12,572 bases of DNA, from contig JAHILJ010000030.1 in NCBI GenBank assembly GCA_018897135.1, positions 1-12,572 on the forward strand. Reading direction: 5' to 3'. Shown one piece after another: positions 7,006-12,572 of the stretch (the first letter of the stretch is position 1; each line of letters starts with the position of its first letter). The DNA is from Nanobdellota archaeon. GTDB lineage: Archaea > Nanobdellota > Nanobdellia > Pacearchaeales > GW2011-AR1. Position numbers and translations under genes: made by a program. A model generated the notes under the pieces. It made no database searches and had not been told where the DNA came from. It saw only the letters and a list, made by a program, of their open reading frames with translations.

Positions 7006-7029
7006 TGTGATATTATCTAAGTTCTTCAA

Positions 7030-7038
7030 TTTAAAAAG
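7030..7038 (-). promoter_or_regulatory. TATA-like box for the 71-aa membrane protein
   Basis: On the minus strand CTTTTTAAA is centred about 29 nt upstream of ATG 7005. That would give a transcript with at most a few leader bases. It argues against the upstream TTG (7029), which lies immediately next to it. Confidence 0.45.
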
Positions 7039-7069
7039 ATTGTGTTGTTGTAGTATTATTTTGATTAAA

Positions 7070-7077
7070 CTTAAAAA
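7070..7077 (+). promoter_or_regulatory. TATA-like box for the deoxyhypusine synthase operon
   Basis: CTTAAAAA is centred about 25 nt before ATG 7099, matching the leaderless spacing seen elsewhere in the window. This spacing favours ATG 7099 over the in-frame TTG at 7093 as the start codon. Confidence 0.5.
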
Positions 7078-7098
7078 CTAAGGGGTTTTTGGTTGATA

Positions 7099-8082
7099 AT
7101 GGATAAAGAAAAAATAACTAGAAAAAACATACTTAGAAAATCAGAAGAATTGGAAGGTGTTAAAATTCAAGGATATGATTTTAATAACGGTGTGAATTAT
7201 GAAAAATTATTAGATAGTTATTCTTCTACAGGAATTCAGGCAAGTAATGTTTTCCAATCAATTAAGATAATTAATGAAATGATTTCTTCTAAGGCATTTA
7301 TTTATTTAGGATATACTTCAAATATGGTTACTTCTGGGATAAGGGATATAATTCGGTTTTTAGCTGAAAACAAAAAAATAAATGTTTTGGTTACAACTGC
7401 AGGTGGGATAGAAGAAGATTTTATCAAATGTTTAGGCAAATTTATTTTAGGAGATTTTAGGTTATCTGGTTCAGAACTTCGGGAAAAAGGAATAAATAGG
7501 GCAGGAAATATTTTAATTCCTAATTCTAGATATTGTGCATTTGAAAATTTTATCATGCCTGTTTTAGAAAGAATTTATCTAGACCAAAAGAAAACAGGAA
7601 AAGTTATTTCTTCAAGTGAATTAATTTGGGAACTTGGGGGGGCAATTGGAAATAAAGAGTCAATTTATTATCATTGTTATAAAAATAAAATTCCTGTTTT
7701 TTGTCCTGCAATTATAGATGGAAGTTTAGGAGATATGATTTATTTTTTTAAATCAAAGCACCCTGATTTTAAATTAGATGTTGCAGAAGATATTTGGAAA
7801 ATGAATAATACTACTCTTGGAAAAAAGAAAACAGGAATAATTATTTTAGGTGAAGGTGTTGTGAAACATCATATATGTAATGCAAATATGTTTCGGAATG
7901 GTGCAGATTATGCAGTTTACATAAATACCTCTCCTGAATATGACGGTTCTGATTCTGGTGCTTTGCCTGAAGAAGCTGTTTCATGGGGAAAGATTTTACC
8001 AAGTGCAAAAAAAATAAAAATATATGCAGAAGCATCAATAGTTTTTCCATTAATTGTAGCTAAAACTTTTGCTAAGAAATAA
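7099..8082 (+). CDS. dys: Deoxyhypusine synthase
   Basis: Transfers the aminobutyl group of spermidine to one lysine of initiation factor aIF5A in an NAD-dependent reaction, the first step of hypusine formation. The 327-aa protein has the NAD-binding segment VTTAGGIEEDFIK (about residues 98-110) and the conserved GSLGDM (208-213). The catalytic-lysine motif is GEGVVKHHICNANM (Lys256), followed by EYDGSDSGALPEEAVSWGKI (280-299). Length and motif order match the whole family, so it looks functional. I start it at ATG 7099; an in-frame TTG two codons upstream (7093) is possible, but the TATA box sits 25 nt before the ATG. It is transcribed with the DHH gene 3 nt downstream. A hypusination gene indicates an archaeal, not bacterial, genome. 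Confidence 0.95.
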   Translation: MDKEKITRKNILRKSEELEGVKIQGYDFNNGVNYEKLLDSYSSTGIQASNVFQSIKIINEMISSKAFIYLGYTSNMVTSGIRDIIRFLAENKKINVLVTTAGGIEEDFIKCLGKFILGDFRLSGSELREKGINRAGNILIPNSRYCAFENFIMPVLERIYLDQKKTGKVISSSELIWELGGAIGNKESIYYHCYKNKIPVFCPAIIDGSLGDMIYFFKSKHPDFKLDVAEDIWKMNNTTLGKKKTGIIILGEGVVKHHICNANMFRNGADYAVYINTSPEYDGSDSGALPEEAVSWGKILPSAKKIKIYAEASIVFPLIVAKTFAKK

Positions 8083-8085
8083 TAA

Positions 8086-9165
8086 ATGTTAACAAAAAAA
8101 CAAGTTCGAGAAATTAAAGAACATCTTGAGAAAGCTCAGAATCCCCTTTTCTTTTTTGATAATGATCCAGATGGATTGTGTAGCTTTCTTTTGCTGAGAA
8201 GGTGGATTGAACGAGGAAAAGGCGTTGCTGTTAAAGGTTCTGCTTTTTTGACAAAAGAATATTTTAGAAAAGTTAGAGAACTTGAGCCAGATTATATTTT
8301 TATCTTAGATAAACCAAGAGTTGAGCAAGAATTTTTTGAAAAGGTTAAGCAATTGAATTTGCCAATTGTTTGGATTGACCATCATAAACCTGACCAAGAA
8401 ATTCCAAAATATGTTCATTATTATAATCCTATTTGCAAATCAAAAAAAGTTAAAGGAAAGTTTGTCAATTTTCGCGATTTTGCAGAACCTGTTACAGCTT
8501 TATGTTATCAGGTTACTCAAAGAAAAGAAGATTTGTGGATTGCTGTTGCTGGTTGCATTTCTGACAAATTCTTGCCTGATTTTTATTCTGAATTTTTAGA
8601 AAAAAACTTTGAACTTGGAATAAAATCTAAATCTGCTTTTGAAGTTCTTTATGAATCTCCGATTGGAACAATTGGGAAAATTCTAAATTTTGCTTTAATG
8701 GATAGAACTTCTTCTGTTGTTAGGATGTTAAAATATTTGGTTTCTGCAAAAAGCCCGTATGATGTTTTAAATGAAAATTCTAAAAATTCTTTTATGCATG
8801 AACGTTACAATGAACTTGAAAAAAAATGCAAACTTTTTGTTGAAAAAGCTAAAGAAATTGGGGGGAAATCTAAGAAAGTTTTATTTTTTAAATATGAATC
8901 TGAAATGAGTATGAGTTCAGAAATTTCAAATAGGGTAAGTTATCTTTTTCCTAAGAAGATTATTTTAATTGCTAAGGTTAAAGGACCTAAAGTTGTTCTT
9001 TCTGTTAGAGGTGAAAATGTTCGAGAAATTTTATTAATGTCAATAGAAGATTTAGAAGGTTCTGTTGGCGGGGGGCATCCTGATGCAGCTGGTGGTCAGA
9101 TTTCTGTAGATGATTGGAATAAGTTTAAAGAAAATTTTGAAAAGTTTGTTAATAGAAAATTATAA
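8086..9165 (+). CDS. DHH/DHHA1-family phosphoesterase (RecJ-like or oligoribonuclease-like)
   Basis: A metal-dependent phosphoesterase of 359 aa. The DHH domain carries motif I FFFDNDPDG (Asp25, Asp27, Asp29), a motif II aspartate in FILDKP (Asp75), motif III WIDHH (Asp98, His99, His100) and a motif IV aspartate in GCISD (Asp160). The C-terminal DHHA1 substrate-binding domain has the glycine-rich VGGGHPDAAGGQI (327-339). All metal ligands expected for activity are visible. Archaeal relatives include RecJ-like exonucleases, which can bind GINS, and small-oligonucleotide or cyclic-dinucleotide phosphodiesterases; the sequence alone does not decide between them. There are no extra OB-fold or membrane domains. 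It follows dys by 3 nt in an operon, though no functional link is obvious. A TATA-like box for the downstream element overlaps its stop codon. Confidence 0.88.
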   Translation: MLTKKQVREIKEHLEKAQNPLFFFDNDPDGLCSFLLLRRWIERGKGVAVKGSAFLTKEYFRKVRELEPDYIFILDKPRVEQEFFEKVKQLNLPIVWIDHHKPDQEIPKYVHYYNPICKSKKVKGKFVNFRDFAEPVTALCYQVTQRKEDLWIAVAGCISDKFLPDFYSEFLEKNFELGIKSKSAFEVLYESPIGTIGKILNFALMDRTSSVVRMLKYLVSAKSPYDVLNENSKNSFMHERYNELEKKCKLFVEKAKEIGGKSKKVLFFKYESEMSMSSEISNRVSYLFPKKIILIAKVKGPKVVLSVRGENVREILLMSIEDLEGSVGGGHPDAAGGQISVDDWNKFKENFEKFVNRKL

Positions 9166-9168
9166 AAA
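9161..9168 (+). promoter_or_regulatory. TATA-like box at the end of the DHH gene
   Basis: TATAAAAA overlaps the DHH stop codon and is centred 25-26 nt before position 9190. That is the same spacing as at the leaderless genes in this window. It predicts a transcript starting near 9190, just before two stem-loops. A chance match is possible in such A/T-rich sequence. Confidence 0.45.
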
Positions 9169-9189
9169 GGGATTTTTCTATATTTGATT

Positions 9190-9270
9190 ATGAGAAGAGA
9201 ACTATGGAATGCAAGATATATGAATTGCTTTAATTTAGTTCTTACTTCAATTAAAAAAATCTCATTTTAA
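9190..9270 (+). CDS. Possible 26-aa leader peptide ORF
   Basis: An ATG at the predicted transcription start opens a frame of 26 codons (MRRELWNARYMNCFNLVLTS...) ending at TAA 9268-9270. It overlaps hairpin 1 entirely and stops inside the 5' arm of hairpin 2. The only support is the TATA-to-ATG spacing that marks real leaderless genes here. The composition is unremarkable, and the region may be RNA only. Confidence 0.22.
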   Translation: MRRELWNARYMNCFNLVLTSIKKISF

Positions 9271-9308
9271 TTCAGAAACTTTTTTTGGTCTGAATTGAAT
9301 GGAGGTTT
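9190..9308 (+). ncRNA. Candidate structured RNA with two consecutive stem-loops
   Basis: Hairpin 1: AGAACTA (9198-9204) pairs with TAGTTCT (9236-9242). It is extended outside a 2-nt bulge by GAAG (9194-9197) with CTTC (9245-9248), and inside an internal loop by GCAA (9211-9214) with TTGC (9225-9228). Hairpin 2: an 11-bp stem, 9266-9276 with 9289-9299 (one G-U pair), then a 2x2 mismatch, then 7 bp, 9257-9263 with 9302-9308 (one G-U pair), and a 12-nt U-rich loop. A TATA box 25 nt before 9190 would start transcription just at the base of hairpin 1. It resembles no family I recognise (not SRP RNA, RNase P, tRNA or a clear C/D guide). It could be an independent RNA or a leader of the downstream small ORF. 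Confidence 0.4.
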
Positions 9309-9362
9309 ACTTCTTTAAAGATTTAGGTTCACAGGGTTTCTGGATTATTTGAGTTTTAAAAA

Positions 9363-9482
9363 ATGGACAAAACTAAAATGATGGAAAAAGAGAAACGATT
9401 TGTAGAGAGAGAACTAAGTGCATTAATGGAAAGAACACTTAATCTTGAAAACGAATTAGAAATGTTCGAAAATAATAATTGA
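9363..9482 (+). CDS. Possible 39-aa coiled-coil microprotein
   Basis: A frame of 39 codons starting MDKTKMMEKEKRF and ending in NNN before TGA. Residues 8-36 have a heptad-like pattern of Phe, Val, Leu and Met among many Glu, Lys and Arg, so it would form one amphipathic helix or short coiled coil. An in-frame stop two codons upstream fixes the start. There is no Shine-Dalgarno sequence. A TATA-like CTTTAAAG (9313-9320) would give about 20 nt of leader, or the ORF could be read from the 9190 transcript. No family is recognised. Confidence 0.4.
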   Translation: MDKTKMMEKEKRFVERELSALMERTLNLENELEMFENNN

Positions 9483-9499
9483 AATAGAAGTTAATTAAA

Positions 9500-9507
9500 T
9501 TTATATA
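9500..9507 (+). promoter_or_regulatory. TATA box of the pilin-like/secreted-protein operon
   Basis: TTTATATA is centred about 25 nt before ATG 9529, again predicting a leaderless transcript. No other promoter is evident before the next two genes, so they are probably read from this one. Confidence 0.6.
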
Positions 9508-9528
9508 CAATAAATCTTAATAGAATAT

Positions 9529-10275
9529 ATGAATAAAAGAGCACAAATTACGATTTTTATAATTCTTGCAATTGTCGTGGTTGCAGGTGTTGGAATTTAT
9601 TTTGCGGTTTCTGGAAATTTAAATAAATCAAAAAGTTCTTCTTTAGATACAAGGCAAATCGAAAGTTTTGTTCAAAGTTGTATTGAAGAAGTTGGCGAAG
9701 ACGCTATTTATGAAATTGGACAAAATGGAGGTTATGTTTTTGCCCCTGAACTTTCAACTTTTTCAGGAGTTCCTTATTATTTTTATGAAGGAAATGAAAG
9801 TCTCATCTCTAAACCAGAACTTGAAAATGAAATTTCAAAATATGTGAATGCTGAAATTTATCTTTGTACAAATGAATTTGAAAATTATCCAGATTATGAA
9901 ATAATTGAGGGAAGAATAAATACTACTATTGAAATTTTAGAAGATTCTGTTAAATTTAAAGTCAAATATCCCTTAACAATTTCAAAAGGAAATTCAAGCA
10001 CAATTTTAGAAAATTTTGAAGCAAAAGTTTCTTCTGGATTAGAAATTGTTTATGAAGCAATTTATGAAATAATCAAAGACCAAATGAATTCTGATTCTAT
10101 TTGTATGTCTTGTATTATGAATATTGCAGAAGAAAAAGATGTTTTTGTTCATATGAAAGAAGGGCTTGAAGGGGATGTTCTTTTCACAATCACAGAAAAA
10201 AATATTGGTTTAGACAGAAAAGATTTTGAATTTGTTTTTGCAAATAAATATAATTTTGAAAATGAAGAAGAATAA
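9529..10275 (+). CDS. Pilin-like surface protein with class III signal peptide, uncharacterised family
   Basis: A 248-aa protein beginning MNKRAQITIF followed by a hydrophobic helix to about residue 27. The KRA|QI arrangement is what archaeal prepilin peptidase cleaves, so the mature protein probably starts at Gln6 and stays anchored by this helix. The exported part has FVQSCIEEVGEDAIYEIGQNGGYV (47-70), SGVPYYFYEGN (79-89), EISKYVNAEIYLC (101-113) and YPLTISKG (147-154). Cysteines are at 51, 113, 192 and 195, the last two as CMSC. I recall this architecture (VQSC, iGxxGGY, YYYYEGN, YPLTIxK) as a widespread but uncharacterised DPANN family. Its length is well above a simple pilin, so an adhesin or minor pilin is possible. 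The 3' end overlaps the next gene's chosen start by 14 nt, indicating one operon. Confidence 0.8.
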   Translation: MNKRAQITIFIILAIVVVAGVGIYFAVSGNLNKSKSSSLDTRQIESFVQSCIEEVGEDAIYEIGQNGGYVFAPELSTFSGVPYYFYEGNESLISKPELENEISKYVNAEIYLCTNEFENYPDYEIIEGRINTTIEILEDSVKFKVKYPLTISKGNSSTILENFEAKVSSGLEIVYEAIYEIIKDQMNSDSICMSCIMNIAEEKDVFVHMKEGLEGDVLFTITEKNIGLDRKDFEFVFANKYNFENEEE

Positions 10276-11758
10276 TTTTGTTTTGCTTTTTGTGTGTTTT
10301 TTAATAATTGGAAATTTGTTTTTTGTTTTAGCAGAAGAAAATAAAACAATTAATTTAGCAGAAGTTTTAGGTTTGGAGGATGTTGAAGTATATTGTGAAA
10401 ATTGCAATTATCAAATTTTAGATCAGAGAAATTTAGCGGTTCATTTTACAAAAGAGAATTCAAAATTTATTGATAAAGATGGAAATGTTTTTGATGGAAT
10501 TGATTTTAAAAAAGATTGTTATGTTATTTTAAATTCTAAAGGAGATTTAGAAAGAGCTGATTTATGGACAGTTAATGAAGCGAGGGTTTTTTCTTATCTT
10601 GATGAATCTCTTTTTGTTCCAGCAAATTCTAGAATAATTATTAATAAGGGAAAAGTTCAGATCACGGCTGCAGACAATTCTGTTTTTCCTGAAGTTCCTT
10701 CTTATTCAAAAAATTTTAATTTAGAAATAAGTGGAAATAATGTTAAAATTTCTGAGGATTTGCTTTTAAAATCTGGGGAGGTAGCTTTTTTTCCAGAAGG
10801 ATATTTTTTAGAAGGAAAAGCCATTTTTAATAAAATTAAAATCTTTTCTGGTTCTTCAGAGGAGCCTCTTCTTTTAGCTTTTTCTGATCCAAGAGAAGTT
10901 ATTTATGGAAAGAATTTTGTATTTCAAGAGGAGAATAAATTAATTTTTCAATCTTCTTCTCTTGGGGAGATAACTGCCTCTTTTTTAGAAGGAAATGATG
11001 TTGTTGGGGTTGGGGAAAGAGATTTGTTTGAAATTAATATAAAAAAAGGAGACGGTCTTGTTTTCACAAATAAAGGGGGTGCGGTGAAAATAGAGCATAA
11101 ATCTTCTGACGGGGGTAGTACAACAATAGAGGATGATGGTTTTGGGTTTAATTTAAAAATAGATCATTATGGAGATGAAAGTCTTTTGAAAATGAAAAGA
11201 GATTTTTTAAAGCTTGATGATATTTACTCTGGAGATTATTTACCTCTTGCTTTTGAATTAGAATCTGATTATAAAAATTTTAACGATAAAGTTGTTTTAG
11301 ATAAAGATAGTAAACTTTGTGTTTTTTCTTCAGATGGTGAGGAAAAAGTTAATTTTGAATCTTACGGTCTCCCTAAACTTCTGAGAGAAATGACTCAAGA
11401 TGAAATTATTGATTATATAGATAATTTTGAGAAATCTTATTCTGATTTTTTTAGTTCTAAAAAATTAGAAACAACAGATGTAAAAGATTTTAAAGAAATT
11501 TTAATTTTTAATTCTCTTAAGGCAGGATTAAGTATTGATGAGGCAAAGATGTTTTTTGATGATTTAGGAAAAGCAGGGGGTTTTGATTTTTCCTCTTCTT
11601 TCGAAGATGACCCTACTTCTTTAGAAAGATTAAATATAATTTATGGGGATATTTTGCCTTTTTGTTTTGATAAGGGAGTTTCTTCAGATTCTTGCATAGA
11701 TTTTAGTTTATCTTTTTCAGAATTTCATAAGCAAAATCTCTATTCAGACTCTCTTTAA
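10262..11758 (+). CDS. Large secreted beta-rich protein of unknown function (possibly truncated by a frameshift)
   Basis: A 498-aa protein starting at ATG 10262, chosen because MKKNNFVLLFVCFLIIGNLFFVLA (residues 1-24) is a classic signal peptide. An ATG 36 nt upstream adds only a poor extension and a longer overlap with the previous gene. After the leader come Cys45 and Cys48 (YCENC). Residues 50-310 are dominated by short alternating strands separated by Asn/Gly/Asp turns (for example SRIIINKGKVQITAADNS and NLEISGNNVKISEDLLLKSGEVAFFPEG), suggesting a beta-solenoid or stacked-strand domain. From about residue 375 the pattern turns alpha-helical. I recognise no catalytic motif. The protein ends at TAA 11756-11758. 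The next frame begins 2 nt later and continues a similar helical pattern without a signal peptide, so this may be the N-terminal piece of a longer protein. Confidence 0.75.
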   Translation: MKKNNFVLLFVCFLIIGNLFFVLAEENKTINLAEVLGLEDVEVYCENCNYQILDQRNLAVHFTKENSKFIDKDGNVFDGIDFKKDCYVILNSKGDLERADLWTVNEARVFSYLDESLFVPANSRIIINKGKVQITAADNSVFPEVPSYSKNFNLEISGNNVKISEDLLLKSGEVAFFPEGYFLEGKAIFNKIKIFSGSSEEPLLLAFSDPREVIYGKNFVFQEENKLIFQSSSLGEITASFLEGNDVVGVGERDLFEINIKKGDGLVFTNKGGAVKIEHKSSDGGSTTIEDDGFGFNLKIDHYGDESLLKMKRDFLKLDDIYSGDYLPLAFELESDYKNFNDKVVLDKDSKLCVFSSDGEEKVNFESYGLPKLLREMTQDEIIDYIDNFEKSYSDFFSSKKLETTDVKDFKEILIFNSLKAGLSIDEAKMFFDDLGKAGGFDFSSSFEDDPTSLERLNIIYGDILPFCFDKGVSSDSCIDFSLSFSEFHKQNLYSDSL

Positions 11759-11760
11759 TT

Positions 11761-12572
11761 ATGGGGCAAAAGGGTTTTTTGGAATCTTCATTTGATTTTG
11801 CTAATGAAAGGGGTTTTAATAAAGAAGAAATTTTTAGTACTTTTTCAACACTTTTGAAAAAAATAGGTGGTTCCACTTCTTTTTATGAAATGGAAAATGT
11901 TTTTTATCAAGGAAGAGAATGGTATAACAAAAGATCTCTTTTAGATAAATACATTTTAGAACTTAAGGGTTCTGGAATGAATTTGGAAGAGGGCAATGTT
12001 CTTTTAGAAAAGCTTTCAAATAAGTATAATAATTTTCTTCCTTCAGATCTTTTGCAATTAACTACAAATTCTTTGGATTCTATGAAAAATTCAGCTTTTA
12101 TTTCGCAAGAAAAAATAGGGGTTCTTTTAGAGGCTTCAAACATTTTGGATGAAAATAATTTTAAGGATTTTACAATGCATGCACTTCCTATTTTAGTAGA
12201 AAATAAATTAACTTCTGAAGAAATCACTTTCCTTTTAAATGATCTTAAAAGAGATATTGATAAACAAGATCTTTGGAAAGCACTTTATAATGTAGAAGAT
12301 ATTGTAAAAAATTCAGATTGGGAAGAAAACCCTTCTTCTTATGTTAATTTAGAAATTTCAAATCCAAGAAACGATCTTTTTGAAGTAATAGGAGAAGAAA
12401 AAGAAAAAATAAAACAAGAAACTGGAGAAAATCCAAATCCTTCTGGAATAGATGAAAAACAATATAATCAAGTAAAATCTGCTTTTGATTTATATGAAAA
12501 AACAACAAATTCCAAGATAGGAAAATTTCTTTCTAAAGCTACTGGAACAAATGAAGAAATAAAATCTTTAGG
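11761..12572 (+). CDS. Open frame continuing the secreted protein region, 3' end outside window (frameshifted continuation or separate gene)
   Basis: An uninterrupted frame of 270 codons from ATG 11761 (MGQKGFLESSFDFANERGF...) to the window edge, with no stop. It is helix-rich and charged, with repeated Leu/Phe-spaced helices such as EEIFSTFSTLLKKIGG, EEGNVLLEKLSNKYNNFL and SEEITFLLNDLKRDI. These resemble the helical end of the preceding protein (DEAKMFFDDLGKAGGF). It has no signal peptide or membrane helix, unlike its two upstream neighbours. The frame is already open from 11731, overlapping the end of the preceding gene by 28 nt, which leaves room for a -1 (or +2) shift that would join the two. 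Codon use matches the neighbours, so it is real coding sequence. Whether it is an independent gene or the second half of a broken or recoded one cannot be decided here. Confidence 0.75.
   Translation, partial: MGQKGFLESSFDFANERGFNKEEIFSTFSTLLKKIGGSTSFYEMENVFYQGREWYNKRSLLDKYILELKGSGMNLEEGNVLLEKLSNKYNNFLPSDLLQLTTNSLDSMKNSAFISQEKIGVLLEASNILDENNFKDFTMHALPILVENKLTSEEITFLLNDLKRDIDKQDLWKALYNVEDIVKNSDWEENPSSYVNLEISNPRNDLFEVIGEEKEKIKQETGENPNPSGIDEKQYNQVKSAFDLYEKTTNSKIGKFLSKATGTNEEIKSL

Larger units (their letters stand above)
9166..9528. other. 363-nt stretch between the DHH gene and the surface-protein operon
   Basis: The longest stretch without a large gene. It contains the two-hairpin element (9190-9308), two possible small ORFs (26 and 39 codons), and the promoter of the following pilin-like gene. 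I see no tRNA, transposon ends or repeat array in it. Confidence 0.7.

Noticed and set aside
7006..7029. TTG at 7029 as start of the small membrane protein
   Set aside because: The codon abuts the likely TATA box, and the ATG at 7005 gives a normal start to the first hydrophobic helix.
9301..9305. GGAGG resembling a Shine-Dalgarno sequence
   Set aside because: No ATG, GTG or TTG follows at a usable distance, and the bases are accounted for by the 3' arm of hairpin 2.
9326..9336. GGTTC-containing segment resembling a tRNA T-arm
   Set aside because: No acceptor, D-arm or anticodon stem can be drawn around it.
10226..10261. Upstream ATG as start of the secreted protein
   Set aside because: It would put 12 extra residues before a clean signal peptide starting at 10262 and lengthen the overlap with the pilin-like gene.
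11907..12227. Minus-strand open frame of 106 codons near the right edge
   Set aside because: It is antisense to the long plus-strand frame 11761-12572, which has coding-like composition. The minus frame has no family features.

Overview
The window looks like part of the chromosome of a small-genome DPANN archaeon, most likely of the Woesearchaeota/Pacearchaeota kind. The archaeal assignment rests on a transcription factor E homologue (winged helix plus zinc ribbon), a deoxyhypusine synthase, TATA boxes about 25 nt upstream of start codons, and a secreted protein with an archaeal pilin-type signal. The narrower placement rests on my memory of similar small conserved proteins in those genomes, and on strong A+T richness and tight packing; it is less certain. 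I see no phage genes, insertion sequences, CRISPR arrays, rRNA or tRNA.

Layout. Positions 1-1898 (+) hold the 3' part of a leucyl-tRNA synthetase, overlapped by a membrane-anchored, Cys-rich transglutaminase-like protein. Positions 1899-4586 (-) hold a compact alanyl-tRNA synthetase preceded by two uncharacterised conserved proteins (122 and 197 aa). The two blocks converge with no spacer. Positions 4694-6739 (+) are a tight run: TFE with a long lysine-rich tail, a rhomboid intramembrane protease and a SpoIIM-like membrane protein. A two-helix membrane microprotein lies on the minus strand (6790-7005), divergent from a deoxyhypusine synthase/DHH phosphoesterase pair (7099-9165). Positions 9166-9528 form the only long stretch without a large gene. 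It contains a TATA box, two consecutive imperfect stem-loops and two possible very short ORFs. From 9529 to the right edge runs a cell-surface block: a pilin-like protein, a secreted beta-rich protein of about 498 aa, and an open frame that leaves the window and may be the continuation of that protein after a frameshift.

How the genes fit together. The left two thirds is mostly information processing: two synthetases, a general transcription factor, hypusination of aIF5A and a DHH-type nuclease/phosphoesterase. Membrane proteins sit between these genes. The right end is an unexplained secreted or surface module.

Promoter pattern. For six starts (3587-, 4586-, 4694+, 7099+, 9190+, 9529+) an A/T-rich box is centred 24-26 nt upstream of the first base, which implies leaderless mRNAs. 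I used this spacing to choose starts. The most unusual points are the structured 9190-9308 element, the lysine tail on TFE, synthetases that look bacterial in key motifs inside an archaeon, and the broken or split secreted protein at the right edge.
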